A stretch of DNA of 64,000 nt. Origin: Nitrosococcus halophilus Nc 4. GTDB taxonomy: Bacteria; Pseudomonadota; Gammaproteobacteria; Nitrosococcales; Nitrosococcaceae. The stretch spans positions 766,261-830,260 of the forward strand of contig NC_013960.1 of the NCBI RefSeq assembly GCF_000024725.1, written 5' to 3'. The notes below the pieces were generated by a model. That model had not been told where the DNA came from. It searched no databases and was given only the letters and a program-made list of their open reading frames with translations. Of the stretch, positions 52,613 to 61,614 are shown piece after piece (the first letter of the stretch is position 1; each line of letters starts with the position of its first letter). Position numbers and translations under genes: made by a program.

Positions 52613-54415
52613 ATGTCTTCAACTCTCCTGATTAACAGTCATGCCATTAGCAAGTCTTATGGAAATCATGCTTTATTTTCCGATATTTCTCTGGGATTCT
52701 TTTCCGATGAACGCTTAGGGTTAATTGGTCCCAATGGTTCTGGAAAATCCACCTTGTTGAAAATTTTTGCAGGAATTGAGACCCCCGACTCAGGAAAGAT
52801 TGTCCAGAAACGAGATGCGCTCGTGGTTTATTTGCCTCAGGAGGATCGATTCGACCCGGAAAAAACCGTTGAGGAAACTTTATTCCAGGTTCTCTCAGAG
52901 GAGCATAGAGAAACGGAGCACTATCAACGCCTGCGGGAAATTAGCCGTCAGGTGGTGTTTCCAAATAGGGAGCAGAAGGTAGGCACTTTATCGGGAGGAT
53001 GGCGTAAACGGCTTGCCATTAGCCAGGCTTTGATACAGGAACCGGATTTATTGCTCATGGATGAGCCCACCAACCACCTGGACATGGAAGGGATTTTATG
53101 GCTAGAAGGGTTGCTGAAGCAGGCTTCTTTTGCTTTTGTGTTGGTGAGTCACGACCGTTATTTTCTGGAAAACACCACCAATCGGATTGTGGAGCTCAAT
53201 AAGCAGTATCCAGAGGGTTTTCTGAAGGTGGAGGGTAATTACAGCAGTTTTCTTCAGAAGCGGGAAGAGATGCTTAACCAGCAGGCACAGCAGGAACTGG
53301 TTCTCTCCAATAAAGTAGAACGAGAACTCAATTGGTTGAGAAGAGGTCCTAAAGCCCGGACCTCGAAAGCGCGTTATCGTCTTGACAGCGCGCAACAGCT
53401 CCAGGATGAGTTGAGCGCAGTGAAAGCCCGCAACGCCCAAGGGAAAGCCGCAGAAATTGATTTTGAAGCGACTCAGCGAAAAACCAAGAAGCTTTTGGAA
53501 GCCAAAGATCTAGGAATCAGCCGGGGCGGAAAGCAACTCTTTGTCCATCTGAGCCTACAGCTTTCTCCAGGCAGGTGTGTGGGGATCTTAGGGCGGAATG
53601 GAAGTGGGAAAAGCACTTTGATGCAACTGCTAAAAGGAGATCTTAGCCCCGATTCCGGCTCTATCAAGTGGGCGGATGGGGTTCAAATCGTGACTTTTGA
53701 TCAAAAGCGGGAGCAATTAGATCCGACCCAGACCTTAAAGGAAGCCTTGTGCCCCCAGGGAGATCAGGTTATTTTCCAGGGACGTGCCCTCCATATCGCC
53801 TCTTGGGCTAAGCGTTTTCTTTTCCCCAGTGAAAAGCTGGGGCTTCCGGTATCCCAGCTTTCCGGCGGAGAACAAGCCCGGGTGTTGATTGCGAATTTGA
53901 TGCTAAAGCCTGCGGATATTTTATTGTTGGATGAACCAACCAATGACTTGGACATTCCTACCCTTGAGGTGCTGGAGGAAAGTTTGCAGGACTTTCCCGG
54001 CGCTATCGTTCTGATTACCCATGACCGTTTCTTGCTGGATCGTCTTAGCGACACATTGCTTTACTTGGATGGTCATGGGAAAGCGGAATTTTTTGCCGAT
54101 TATCACCAATGGCTCGAGGCTAGAAACTCCCAACCTTCAAAAGAGGCATCCAAAGGTCATTCTCCTCCGCCCAAACAGAAGGCGTCTCAAGGATTGAGTT
54201 ATGAAGAACGGAAAGAGCTCAACCGAATTGAGCAAAAAATCTCAAAGGCGGAGCAAGTCGTCGAGGTATTTCAGCAGCGGCTTCATGATCCTGAAATTAC
54301 CAGTGATTTTGAACGATTAACGGAGCTATACGCCCAGCTTAAAGAGGCGGAGAATAAGGTGGCACAGCTATATCAGCGGTGGGAAGAATTGGAGTTGATA
54401 AATCAGAATAATTGA
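52613..54415 (+). CDS. uup: ABC-F ATPase (Uup-like)
   Basis: Cytosolic twin-ATPase protein without membrane domain; ABC-F members act on ribosomes. The 600 residues contain two ABC cassettes: Walker A GPNGSGKST and GRNGSGKST, signatures LSGGWRKRLA and LSGGEQARVL, Walker B LLLMDEPTNHLD and ILLLDEPTNDLD, and a C-terminal coiled coil (about 515-600) like Uup. Confidence 0.9.
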   Translation: MSSTLLINSHAISKSYGNHALFSDISLGFFSDERLGLIGPNGSGKSTLLKIFAGIETPDSGKIVQKRDALVVYLPQEDRFDPEKTVEETLFQVLSEEHRETEHYQRLREISRQVVFPNREQKVGTLSGGWRKRLAISQALIQEPDLLLMDEPTNHLDMEGILWLEGLLKQASFAFVLVSHDRYFLENTTNRIVELNKQYPEGFLKVEGNYSSFLQKREEMLNQQAQQELVLSNKVERELNWLRRGPKARTSKARYRLDSAQQLQDELSAVKARNAQGKAAEIDFEATQRKTKKLLEAKDLGISRGGKQLFVHLSLQLSPGRCVGILGRNGSGKSTLMQLLKGDLSPDSGSIKWADGVQIVTFDQKREQLDPTQTLKEALCPQGDQVIFQGRALHIASWAKRFLFPSEKLGLPVSQLSGGEQARVLIANLMLKPADILLLDEPTNDLDIPTLEVLEESLQDFPGAIVLITHDRFLLDRLSDTLLYLDGHGKAEFFADYHQWLEARNSQPSKEASKGHSPPPKQKASQGLSYEERKELNRIEQKISKAEQVVEVFQQRLHDPEITSDFERLTELYAQLKEAENKVAQLYQRWEELELINQNN

Positions 54416-54617
54416 TCCGTTTTTGCTGCTTGGTCTATAGGTGAGGTCGGGGTGAGGAAATGTTTGTTGTGGTGTATCAGTGGAAGCTTAATCTCGGCAT
54501 GGAGGATCGATTCTGCGAGGGTTGGCGGAGGATAACCGAGGCTGCATATAGAATTTAGGGGAGTCTTGGTTCTAGACTTCACCAAAATGATGATGGAGCG
54601 TGGGTAGCCTATGCCCA

Positions 54618-54797
54618 ATGGCCGATAAAGAACATTGGGAGAAAGCATGGCAGAGGGGGCCAATTGCGGATGAGCTGGGGTATGAAATGATGAAACAATG
54701 CCTTGCTGAGGGTTTTGAGGTAGTGGCTCCCATTTTGAGGCTAACGGTGACTGACGATTTATTAAAATCGGGACTATACTCAGAATTGTTAGAGTAG
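54618..54797 (+). CDS. Small hypothetical protein
   Basis: A 59-residue frame (ADKEHWEKAWQRGPIADELG, YEMMKQCLAEGFEVVAPILR) with regular amphipathic helices and normal codon use. No family recognised and the ribosome site is weak. An in-frame start at 54600 would add six residues. Confidence 0.45.
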   Translation: MADKEHWEKAWQRGPIADELGYEMMKQCLAEGFEVVAPILRLTVTDDLLKSGLYSELLE

Positions 54798-54839
54798 CTG
54801 TGGGCGAAATAGTCATAGGCAGGATTTACGCAAAAGGTC

Positions 54840-54926
54840 GGAGACGTCATACCCGCGAAGACGAGGATCCAGTTTTTTCGGGCAGTGATTAGATTTCTGC
54901 CTGCGTGGGAATGGCTAACTGCGTAA
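54840..54926. repeat. Dispersed-repeat-like sequence
   Basis: CGTCATACCCGCG and, inverted, GCGTGGGAATGGC resemble the widespread CGTCATTCCCGCG-type intergenic repeat. The copy is degenerate. Confidence 0.4.
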
Positions 54927-54979
54927 GTCCACATAGATGTTAAAAATCGTTTTTCTTATTAATCTCATGAGGGCTGATA

Positions 54980-55441
54980 ATGTCAGAGGAATTGAGAAAG
55001 GCGCTTACAGAGGCCATGAATGATGAGTATAAGGCCCGTGCCACCTATCGTCAGGTGATGAGCAGATACGGAGACATTAGGCCATTTGTAAATATTGTGG
55101 AAGCCGAGGAGCGACATATCCAAGCATTGCTTCCCTTATTTCATAAATATGGTATCCCCGTCCCGGAAGATGATTGGGATTCTAAGGTTGAGGTTCCTTC
55201 TTCTGTTTTGGAAGCCTGTCGGAAGGGGGTTCAGGCGGAAATAGACAATGCGGAAATGTATGATCGGCTACTTCACCTTACCCAGGAATATCCCGATGTT
55301 TATCAGGTATTCTTACAATTAAAAAGAGCTTCCCAGGAGAATCATTTGCCTGCGTTTCAGAGATGCGCAGAAAGAGGGCAAGAGGGTGGACATGGTCGAG
55401 GGAGGGGGCGGCGCCATCGTCATGGTCAAGGGTGCGGGTAA
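54980..55441 (+). CDS. Ferritin-like DUF2202 protein
   Basis: The 153-residue helical protein shows metal-ligand motifs of the ferritin-like fold: EAMNDEYKARATY, VEAEERHIQALL, GVQAEIDNAEMYDRLL and RASQENHLPAFQRC. The tail is Gly/Arg/His-rich (GGHGRGRGRRHRHGQGCG), which may bind metal. Probable role in metal or redox handling; not proven. Confidence 0.8.
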   Translation: MSEELRKALTEAMNDEYKARATYRQVMSRYGDIRPFVNIVEAEERHIQALLPLFHKYGIPVPEDDWDSKVEVPSSVLEACRKGVQAEIDNAEMYDRLLHLTQEYPDVYQVFLQLKRASQENHLPAFQRCAERGQEGGHGRGRGRRHRHGQGCG

Positions 55442-55478
55442 GAGCTTCTAGAGCGTCAATAATCTGCGAGATAAGTTG

Positions 55479-56432
55479 ATGAATTTTGTCGATCAAACTC
55501 AGCTGCTATTAGAAGCGTCCAGGGCGACTTATACAAAACCTCGGAAATTTAATTTTGAGAGGTGGCAGCCAGCGTTTATTGACGTCTTTAAAGGCGATAG
55601 CTTTACCGGTTTTATCGCCTCTGATGATCGTATTGTGGTGCTGTCCTTTCGTGGTACTCAAATTAATATAAAATCCTCTCATGATTTAGAGACTTCAGCA
55701 TTGAATTGGTTGACCAACCTTAATTATGCCCAGATTGTTTATGATAAGTTGGGCTATAGAGTGCACAAAGGCTTTGACAACGAGTTGGATTCTATTTATA
55801 GCCAACTTCCTGAGATGGTTCGGGATCATGGTGGAGGGAGCAAACAACTTTTTATCACTGGTCATAGCGCGGGAGGCGCTTTAGCTACCATTGCGGCAAG
55901 GCGGCTTAAGGAAGCCAATGAGATACCGGTAACCGCTGCCCATGTATTCTCATCGCCTCGGGTTGGCGATCGGAATTTTTCAAGGTCTTACCCTCTTCCG
56001 ATTTTCAGGTTTGAGCGACGTGATGATTTGATTCCTCATGTCCCTTTTTCTCCGGCAGTTGCAAAAATCCTTGGAACGGTGTTTTTAGACCGAATTCTTG
56101 ATTTTTTCCCAAACCTTGGGGCTTATCAGACAAAAAACATTGAATATATTCATGTGGGTAAATTGTTTTTTGTAGATTGGAATGACGAGCTTTTTTATAC
56201 CGAGAAATTAGAGGGATATTGGGGCAGAATAATGGAGTCTGTTTTGGGACAGCCGTCATTGCCGGGCACCCCCATGCCAAAAGCATTCATGGATGGGGGA
56301 AGGTTGCTGACGACTTTCTCCAATGTTCTGAATCAGCTTAACTTGGGAAATAGAGACTTTTTGAGGGATCATGATCTGGAGATCCTGCAGCGTATTGTCC
56401 GGAAGATACTCAAAGCGGCCACCTACCCTTAA
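55479..56432 (+). CDS. Class 3 lipase-like hydrolase
   Basis: The 317-residue protein has the lipase_3 core: IVVLSFRGTQ, VHKGFDNELDSIYSQL, nucleophile elbow ITGHSAGGALATIAA, HVFSSPRVGDRNFS and FERRDDLIPHVPF. No signal peptide is evident. TTG 55476 is one codon earlier. Confidence 0.85.
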   Translation: MNFVDQTQLLLEASRATYTKPRKFNFERWQPAFIDVFKGDSFTGFIASDDRIVVLSFRGTQINIKSSHDLETSALNWLTNLNYAQIVYDKLGYRVHKGFDNELDSIYSQLPEMVRDHGGGSKQLFITGHSAGGALATIAARRLKEANEIPVTAAHVFSSPRVGDRNFSRSYPLPIFRFERRDDLIPHVPFSPAVAKILGTVFLDRILDFFPNLGAYQTKNIEYIHVGKLFFVDWNDELFYTEKLEGYWGRIMESVLGQPSLPGTPMPKAFMDGGRLLTTFSNVLNQLNLGNRDFLRDHDLEILQRIVRKILKAATYP

Positions 56433-56534
56433 TTGAGTATTCCGTTTAAATTTTAAAGAAGTCACTTTTTTCGTCGAAAACACCCGTAGCGGGGGTTTAT
56501 ACCCCCTCATTAAGGGCTGATTAAGGCGAGGAAA

Positions 56535-57305
56535 ATGTACCAAACTTGTCCCAAGTGCGGCTACCAGCGGCAAGCTAGCGATATTATTCCCGAATCCCAA
56601 TGTCCAGCGTGCGGGTTGATTTTTTCTCGATGGCTGAAGCAGCGATTTCGCTCGCCAGAGTCATCATCCCCCAAGAGCAGAAATAGCAAAACTGATGCCT
56701 TGCTAGGGCAGCTCAAAGAAAGAGTGCTCTATGTGGAGTCTCCAGTGAGTCACAGCGGCTTTTATGGCCGCTTGCTCCTTTTTGTGTGCTTTGCGTTTTG
56801 GGGCTTCTGGTTCATCCAGACAGATTACAGCCAATTGACGGGGGGGCTGCCCGAAATCAATGGCTCGTTTATGCATTTGGTGGATTTGATCTTCCATGAA
56901 GCCGGCCATATCCTATTCATTCCTTTTGGTCAATTTATGACCATTCTAGGGGGTTCATTGGCCCAGTTAATGATGCCTATGGCGGTAATTGGCGTTTTTC
57001 TTTTGCAACAGCGGGATACTTTTGGCGCCAGTATAGGTCTTTGGTGGTTGGGGCAAAGTGTGATGGATCTGGCACCCTACATCAACGACGCTCGAGCTGG
57101 TGAACTTCTCCTGCTGGGGGGCACGACGGGACGGGATAATCCGGGTCATCACGATTGGCGGAATATCTTGGGTGACTTGGGGCTTCTCGAATACGACCAC
57201 CTGATTGCTGGAGGGGTGAATTTTATGGGAGAGGCATTGATTTTGCTCTCCTTGGTTTGGGGCGGGAATATCTTATATCGCCAATATCAAAATTTAGCAC
57301 GATAG
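56535..57305 (+). CDS. Zinc-ribbon membrane protein with HEAGH motif
   Basis: The 256 residues begin with a zinc ribbon (CPKCGYQRQASDIIPESQCPACG is the span, Cys5/Cys8/Cys23/Cys26), then four or five membrane helices. HEAGH lies at the start of a helix (DLIFHEAGHILFIPFG), an HExxH-type metalloprotease motif as in M50-like proteins. Later residues (YINDARAGELLLLGG, GHHDWRNILGD) could supply further ligands. A site-2-protease-like role is possible; substrate unknown. Confidence 0.7.
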   Translation: MYQTCPKCGYQRQASDIIPESQCPACGLIFSRWLKQRFRSPESSSPKSRNSKTDALLGQLKERVLYVESPVSHSGFYGRLLLFVCFAFWGFWFIQTDYSQLTGGLPEINGSFMHLVDLIFHEAGHILFIPFGQFMTILGGSLAQLMMPMAVIGVFLLQQRDTFGASIGLWWLGQSVMDLAPYINDARAGELLLLGGTTGRDNPGHHDWRNILGDLGLLEYDHLIAGGVNFMGEALILLSLVWGGNILYRQYQNLAR

Positions 57306-57378
57306 GAACCGGTTCTCACCAAGTTCGGCTTTTAAGACTACAAGAAATCAATCATAGCTCTTCTGAGTGCGCTCAGCA

Positions 57379-57450
57379 TTGAAGGAGTGTATGGACGCAC
57401 GACGCCCCCCTAGCGAGAGTGCGAAGTGAAACGGCGCGTCGGGCGCGAGG
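57379..57450 (-). repeat. Copy of the iscB-element tail, inverted
   Basis: The minus strand here matches 4801-4872. It lies just downstream of the minus-strand ribbon-helix-helix gene, as the other copy lies downstream of iscB. Confidence 0.7.
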
Positions 57451-57455
57451 GCCGA

Positions 57456-57608
57456 TTACTCGCGTTTTGCCATGAATTCGCGTTTCGCGTAGTTGGCGAG
57501 CACCGTTTCGACGAGGTTCGACAGCGTTCGGTTTTCTCTCTCTGCTAACTCCTGAAGTTGTTTCTTGAGTTCGGAATCGATTCGCACATTCAATAATTCT
57601 CTTGCCAT
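57456..57608 (-). CDS. Small ribbon-helix-helix protein antisense to the tnpB 5' flank
   Basis: A 50-codon minus-strand gene reading ARELLNVRIDSELKKQLQEL followed by AERENRTLSNLVETVLANYA, an Arc/CopG-like strand-helix-helix. It lies divergent from tnpB, with 34 bp between their starts. A repressor role over the element's gene is an inference. The gene is too short to appear in routine ORF calls. Confidence 0.75.
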   Translation of the reverse strand: MARELLNVRIDSELKKQLQELAERENRTLSNLVETVLANYAKREFMAKRE

Positions 57609-57642
57609 TGTTGTTACCCGACAGTTGTACCATAATTGCTGC

Positions 57643-58798
57643 GTGGTAACACAACGCGCCTACAAATTCAGGTTTTACCCCACACCCACGCAAAAGCGGC
57701 AATTGGCCATTGAATTCGGCCATGCCCGCTATGTGTGGAATTGGGCGTTGGAAACGCGAACGAAGGCGTATCAAGCGCAGGGCGAGTCGCTGAACACTAT
57801 CAGCCCCAGCCGCCAATTGACGGCACTGAAGCAAACCGAGTGCCCCTGGCTGAGCGAAGCCACCGCCAGTTGCCATACCCAAAAACTGAGGGACCAAGAT
57901 AGGGCGTTTAAAAACTTCTTCGCCGGTCGGGGCAAGTATCCCCGCTTTAAGAGACGCCATCAGACCCAATCGGTACGCTATCAATTGGACCAACGCCATG
58001 TGGCGAAGAATTTCAACGCCGAAAGCAAGTTGTTGAAGCTGCCAAAGCTTGGGGCGCTTAAGCTGAAATGGTCTCGCAGGATGATGGGTATCCCCAAAAT
58101 GGTGACGGTCAGTAAAGACCCCGCTGGCCGTTATTTTGTCAGCATGGCCTGTGAGGTGGAGATTGCCGCTCTGCCTGCCCGCAAGAACGCTGTTGGGGTG
58201 GATGTGGGGGTTAAGGATGTGGGGGTCACCTCTAGTGGGTATAAGTCTGGTGCGCCTAAATATACCTATCAATATGCCCGTCAATTGAAAAAGGCTCAGC
58301 GTCGCCTGAGCAAGAAAAAGAAAAGCTCTCAGCGTTGCCGCCATCAACAGCAAAAAGTGGCGCGTATCCATGCCCGGATAGCCGATAGCCGCCGGGATTT
58401 TCTGCACCAACAATCCTCCAAGATAGTCAACGAGAACCCAGTGATTTGTCTGGAGGATTTGAATATCACAGGGATGTTGAGAAACCGCCGCTTGAGCAAA
58501 GCCGTTGCGGATTGCGGGCTGTATGAGCTCAAGCGGCAAATGGAGTACAAAGCAGCAATATGGCCGGGAAGTGTTTATCGTGGACCGCTGGGCACCCACC
58601 AGCAAGAGGTGCTCTGAGTGCGGGACTATTCAAGAGTCCATGCCGCTCAAAGTTCGCGAGTGGGAATGCCCGGACTGTGGAACGGAGCACGACCGGGATA
58701 TTAACGCGGCCAAGAATGTTTTGATGTTGGGTACGGCGGGGAGCGCCGGAACCGATAAAGCGCGTGGAGCGGTGAAGACCCCAAGGGCCGTGGCCTAG
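57643..58798 (+). pseudogene. tnpB: IS605-type TnpB (OrfB), frameshifted
   Basis: From GTG 57643 the protein (TQRAYKFRFYPTPTQKRQLA) has the N-terminal helix-turn-helix region, RuvC-I Asp (VGVDVGVKDVGV) and RuvC-II Glu (ICLEDLNITGM). Near 58555 (GCAGCAATATGG) a one-base gain, or equivalent loss, shifts frame; the zinc finger (CSECG ... CPDCG) and RuvC-III (HDRDINAAKN) follow in the next frame to 58798. No TnpA is adjacent. The 3' part and downstream DNA to about 58880 would encode the guide RNA in a live copy. Confidence 0.88.
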
Positions 58799-59006
58799 CC
58801 ACCGCCGAGGACTGCTGAGAAACGCGAATTCTCCAGGCTGACAAGGGGAGGAGGGACCGAACCGCAGTCAGTCATGGCGAAACTCCAATCGTATCCACCT
58901 TTGAGATGGGGGCTTGAAATGCTGAGTTTGCTGTAAGCGGAGAAATTTTATAGGATTTCTATAGCTTGACCTGCAAGTTCAGCAGTTGATCAACGAGTGC
59001 TCGCTA
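58799..59006. other. Flank of the first tnpB locus, no gene seen
   Basis: GAGAAACGCGAATTCTCC (58817-58834) is a small stem that may belong to the element's right end. With the repeat element that follows, 58799-59439 contains no recognised gene. Confidence 0.35.
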
Positions 59007-59209
59007 AGAAGCTGTTGGAAAACTTTGAGGACAGCGTAGGGTGTGCAGAGCGCAGCGATGCGCACCATGGAAAGGGGGACCAACGAACAGCGGTGATGTG
59101 CCCCTTCCCTATGGGCATCCTTCGCAGGTCCTAATGTGCTCCCGGCGAAGCGGTGGGTTTCGCTACGCTCAACCCACCCTACCCATAAAGGTATTTTCCA
59201 ACAGCTTCT
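59007..59209. mobile_element. 203-bp MITE-like element with 16-bp terminal inverted repeats
   Basis: AGAAGCTGTTGGAAAA (59007-59022) and TTTTCCAACAGCTTCT (59194-59209) are exact inverted repeats. The inside has GTAGGGTGTGCAGAGCGC and GTGGGTTTCGCTACGCTC. A partial copy is at 45331-45441. Confidence 0.82.
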
Positions 59210-59439
59210 AAGGCGGCAGTATTGGGGGCGGGGGCTATTGGTCCCTCCTCGATGGAGAAAGGCTAGAAGACATCGTTTATAATCTCATCTATTATTTAAT
59301 ATTTGGTGTTCTAATTTCATCCCTATAAAACGAGGATTAATCAGGTCGCTGATATTTCTCAATAAATCCTGGAATGAGTGTAATAGAGTAGATTAGCCTC
59401 CATATTTTTTTATGTGCCCACTATTAAGGAGGGAGAAGA

Positions 59440-60519
59440 ATGAGAAAAATTGCTTTTTGCTTGGCGCTAGCAATAGGAACCACCTACACCAGTCATGTCC
59501 TTGCAGGAAAAAACGATGGGAAGCTGATGGAGCAGGCTCAGTCCCAATTTAAGCCGATTCCCACTGAGCCGCCAGCCTTAGAGGGAAATGAGGTGACGCC
59601 GGAGAGGATCGAGCTTGGGAAGTGGCTATATTTCGATCCTCGCCTTTCTAAGAGCTGGTTGATTAGCTGTAATACCTGCCATAACCTGGCCCTTGGAGGG
59701 GTAGATCTGGAAGAGACTTCCATTGGCCATGGGTGGGCAAAGGGACCCCGTAACGCTCCTACCGTGCTTAATTCCGTGTTTAACCTGGCGCAATTCTGGG
59801 ATGGACGGGCCGAGGATCTCGAAGCCCAGGCGAAAGGGCCGATTCAGGCAGGGGTAGAGATGAACAATACTCCAGATCGAGTGGAGCGGACCCTTAAAAG
59901 CATCCCAGAATATGTCCAGAGCTTTAGAAAGGCCTTTCCTGGCGAGGCTGACCCCGTCTCTTTTAATAATATGGCTAAGGCCATAGAAGCCTTCGAGGCC
60001 ACTTTATTGACCCCGGGATCCCCCTTTGATAAATACCTTAAGGGTGATGCTGGAGCGCTCTCCAAGGCAGAGAAAAGAGGACTAAAACTTTTTATGGATA
60101 AAGGTTGTTCCAGTTGCCACAGTGGGGTTAATCTAGGTGGCGAGGGCTATTATCCTTTTGGGGTTGTAGAGAAACCCGGTGGTGAAGTCCTGCCGGAGGA
60201 AGACAAAGGGCGGTTTGCGGTGACCAAGACGGCCAGTGATGAGTATGTCTTCAAAGTGCCTTCCTTGCGCAATATAGAGCTAACTCCTCCCTATTTCCAT
60301 TCTGGCGAGGTATGGGAACTGGAACAAGCCGTCGCTATCATGGGGTCGTCACAACTGGGCATAGACCTCAATGATAATGAGACCGCAGCCATTGTGACCT
60401 TTTTGAAAACTTTGACTGGCGAACAGCCGAAAGTGGAATATCCTATTCTGCCGCCTCACACCAAGGGAACGCCGCTCCCGGTGGTGGATGTTTCCAGCGA
60501 AGCTATGATGGGACATTAA
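59440..60519 (+). CDS. Dihaem cytochrome c peroxidase
   Basis: Periplasmic enzyme reducing hydrogen peroxide. The 359 residues have a signal peptide (KIAFCLALAIGTTYTSHVLA), two haem-binding motifs, CNTCH at 77-81 and CSSCH at 223-227, and family segments ELGKWLYFDPRLS, RNAPTVLNSVF, FWDGRAEDLEAQA and VPSLRNIELTPPYFHSG. GGAGGGAG precedes the ATG. It is a single-gene unit between two tnpB loci. Confidence 0.93.
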   Translation: MRKIAFCLALAIGTTYTSHVLAGKNDGKLMEQAQSQFKPIPTEPPALEGNEVTPERIELGKWLYFDPRLSKSWLISCNTCHNLALGGVDLEETSIGHGWAKGPRNAPTVLNSVFNLAQFWDGRAEDLEAQAKGPIQAGVEMNNTPDRVERTLKSIPEYVQSFRKAFPGEADPVSFNNMAKAIEAFEATLLTPGSPFDKYLKGDAGALSKAEKRGLKLFMDKGCSSCHSGVNLGGEGYYPFGVVEKPGGEVLPEEDKGRFAVTKTASDEYVFKVPSLRNIELTPPYFHSGEVWELEQAVAIMGSSQLGIDLNDNETAAIVTFLKTLTGEQPKVEYPILPPHTKGTPLPVVDVSSEAMMGH

Positions 60520-60657
60520 TCTTATTCCATCACTGCTAAGAATATTAATAATGATTCTCCTAGGGCGGCATCTTCAGCCCGCCTCTAGGTTTGGCGGCAA
60601 GGGATTGCCGCCTTTACCCAATAGCGCGTAAAGCATCGCCCAATCGGGCGGTGATAT

Positions 60658-60697
60658 AAGCGCAAGCCGCGAAGCGGCTTTATAGAATGCGCTGAGC
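60658..60697 (+). repeat. Candidate left-end hairpin of the second tnpB element
   Basis: AAGCCGC/GCGGCTT with a GAA loop is nested in outer AGCGCA/TGCGCT. IS200/IS605 elements carry such subterminal hairpins just before tnpB. Further small hairpins (GGCGGCAAGGGATTGCCGCC) lie at 60592-60611. Confidence 0.55.
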
Positions 60698-60713
60698 TTT
60701 GTAAAACACAAAT

Positions 60714-61442
60714 ATGACGAAGAGGGCGTACCAGGAACGATTCTATCCCACAGCTGAACAAGCCGAACTGCTGGCTCGTTCGTTCGGCTGTGCGCGTTTT
60801 GTTTGGAACAACACGCTCAAGCATCGTACCGATGCGTTCTATCAGAACGGCGAAGTCATTCCCCATTGGGCGCTGGAAAAAAGGCTTGTCCAACTCAAGC
60901 AGGACTTTTCTTGGCTGAATGAGGTTTCCAGCGTCACTAGCGACGGATTCAAATCCGGCAATCCCAAGTACACCAAGCAGTACGAAGCGAAGCTGGCCTA
61001 TCTGCAGCGTAAGCTGGCGAAGAAGCGGAAAGGTTCCCGTAACCGCAACAAACTGCGGCTGAAGGTGGCCCGTCTGCACACCAAAATAGCTGACTGCCGT
61101 AGGGACGCCACCCAAGTCGTGTGCGTTGAATCTCTTGCGGTGAAGAACATGATCAAACACCCCCGGCTTGCCAAGCCCATAGCCGATGCCCATTGGGGTG
61201 AGTTTGTCCGTCAACTGAAGTACAAGGGGCAGTGGGTAGGGCGAACCGTAGTCGAGATCGACCGCGGGTTCCCCAGCTCCAAGCGTTGCCCCACCCATGG
61301 AGGTGCGTGAATGGCGCTGTCCCTCGTGCGGGACTGTCCATGACCGCGACATCGCAGCGGCGATCAATATCAAAACCGCCGGGCTGGCGGGGTTAGCCTC
61401 TGGAGCGACTGGAACGGGGGCGACAATAGGCGTTGTCGCCTA
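60714..61442 (+). pseudogene. tnpB: Second TnpB, internally deleted and frameshifted
   Basis: The N-terminal part (TKRAYQERFYPTAEQAELLA ... DFSWLNEVSSV) runs directly into late sequence (SDGFKSGNPKYTKQYEAKLA); the region with the RuvC-I Asp is missing. RuvC-II Glu (VVCVESLAVKNM) is present. After [10 protein letters not shown] the frame stops, and the zinc-finger half and RuvC-III ([20 protein letters not shown]) continue in another frame to TAG 61440. It cannot be an active nuclease. It is a different subfamily member from the first TnpB. Confidence 0.85.
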
Positions 61443-61614
61443 GGGAAGGCGTGTTGAACGAGGAAAGTTCTTGGAGTGATCCAACAACCCTCGCCCGACT
61501 GGGCGGGGAGAAGTCAGATCCCACAAACAAAAGCACTGACCCAGGGGGTTATCGCGGTTGTCCTTATCTTGGCGCTGTTGGCGATACCAGCAGGCGTAAG
61601 ACTGTGTCTAGGAA
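61443..61614. other. Short flank before the RND gene
   Basis: A plus-strand frame here (VIAVVLILALLAIPAGVRLC, about 61548-61607) looks like a membrane anchor and may be the remnant of a membrane-fusion partner gene normally found before RND permeases. It runs into the RND start in a different frame. Confidence 0.3.

Noticed and set aside
57373-58605. Long minus-strand ORF of 410 codons
   Set aside because: It is the antisense of tnpB; its sequence has no domain pattern, while the plus strand has all TnpB motifs.
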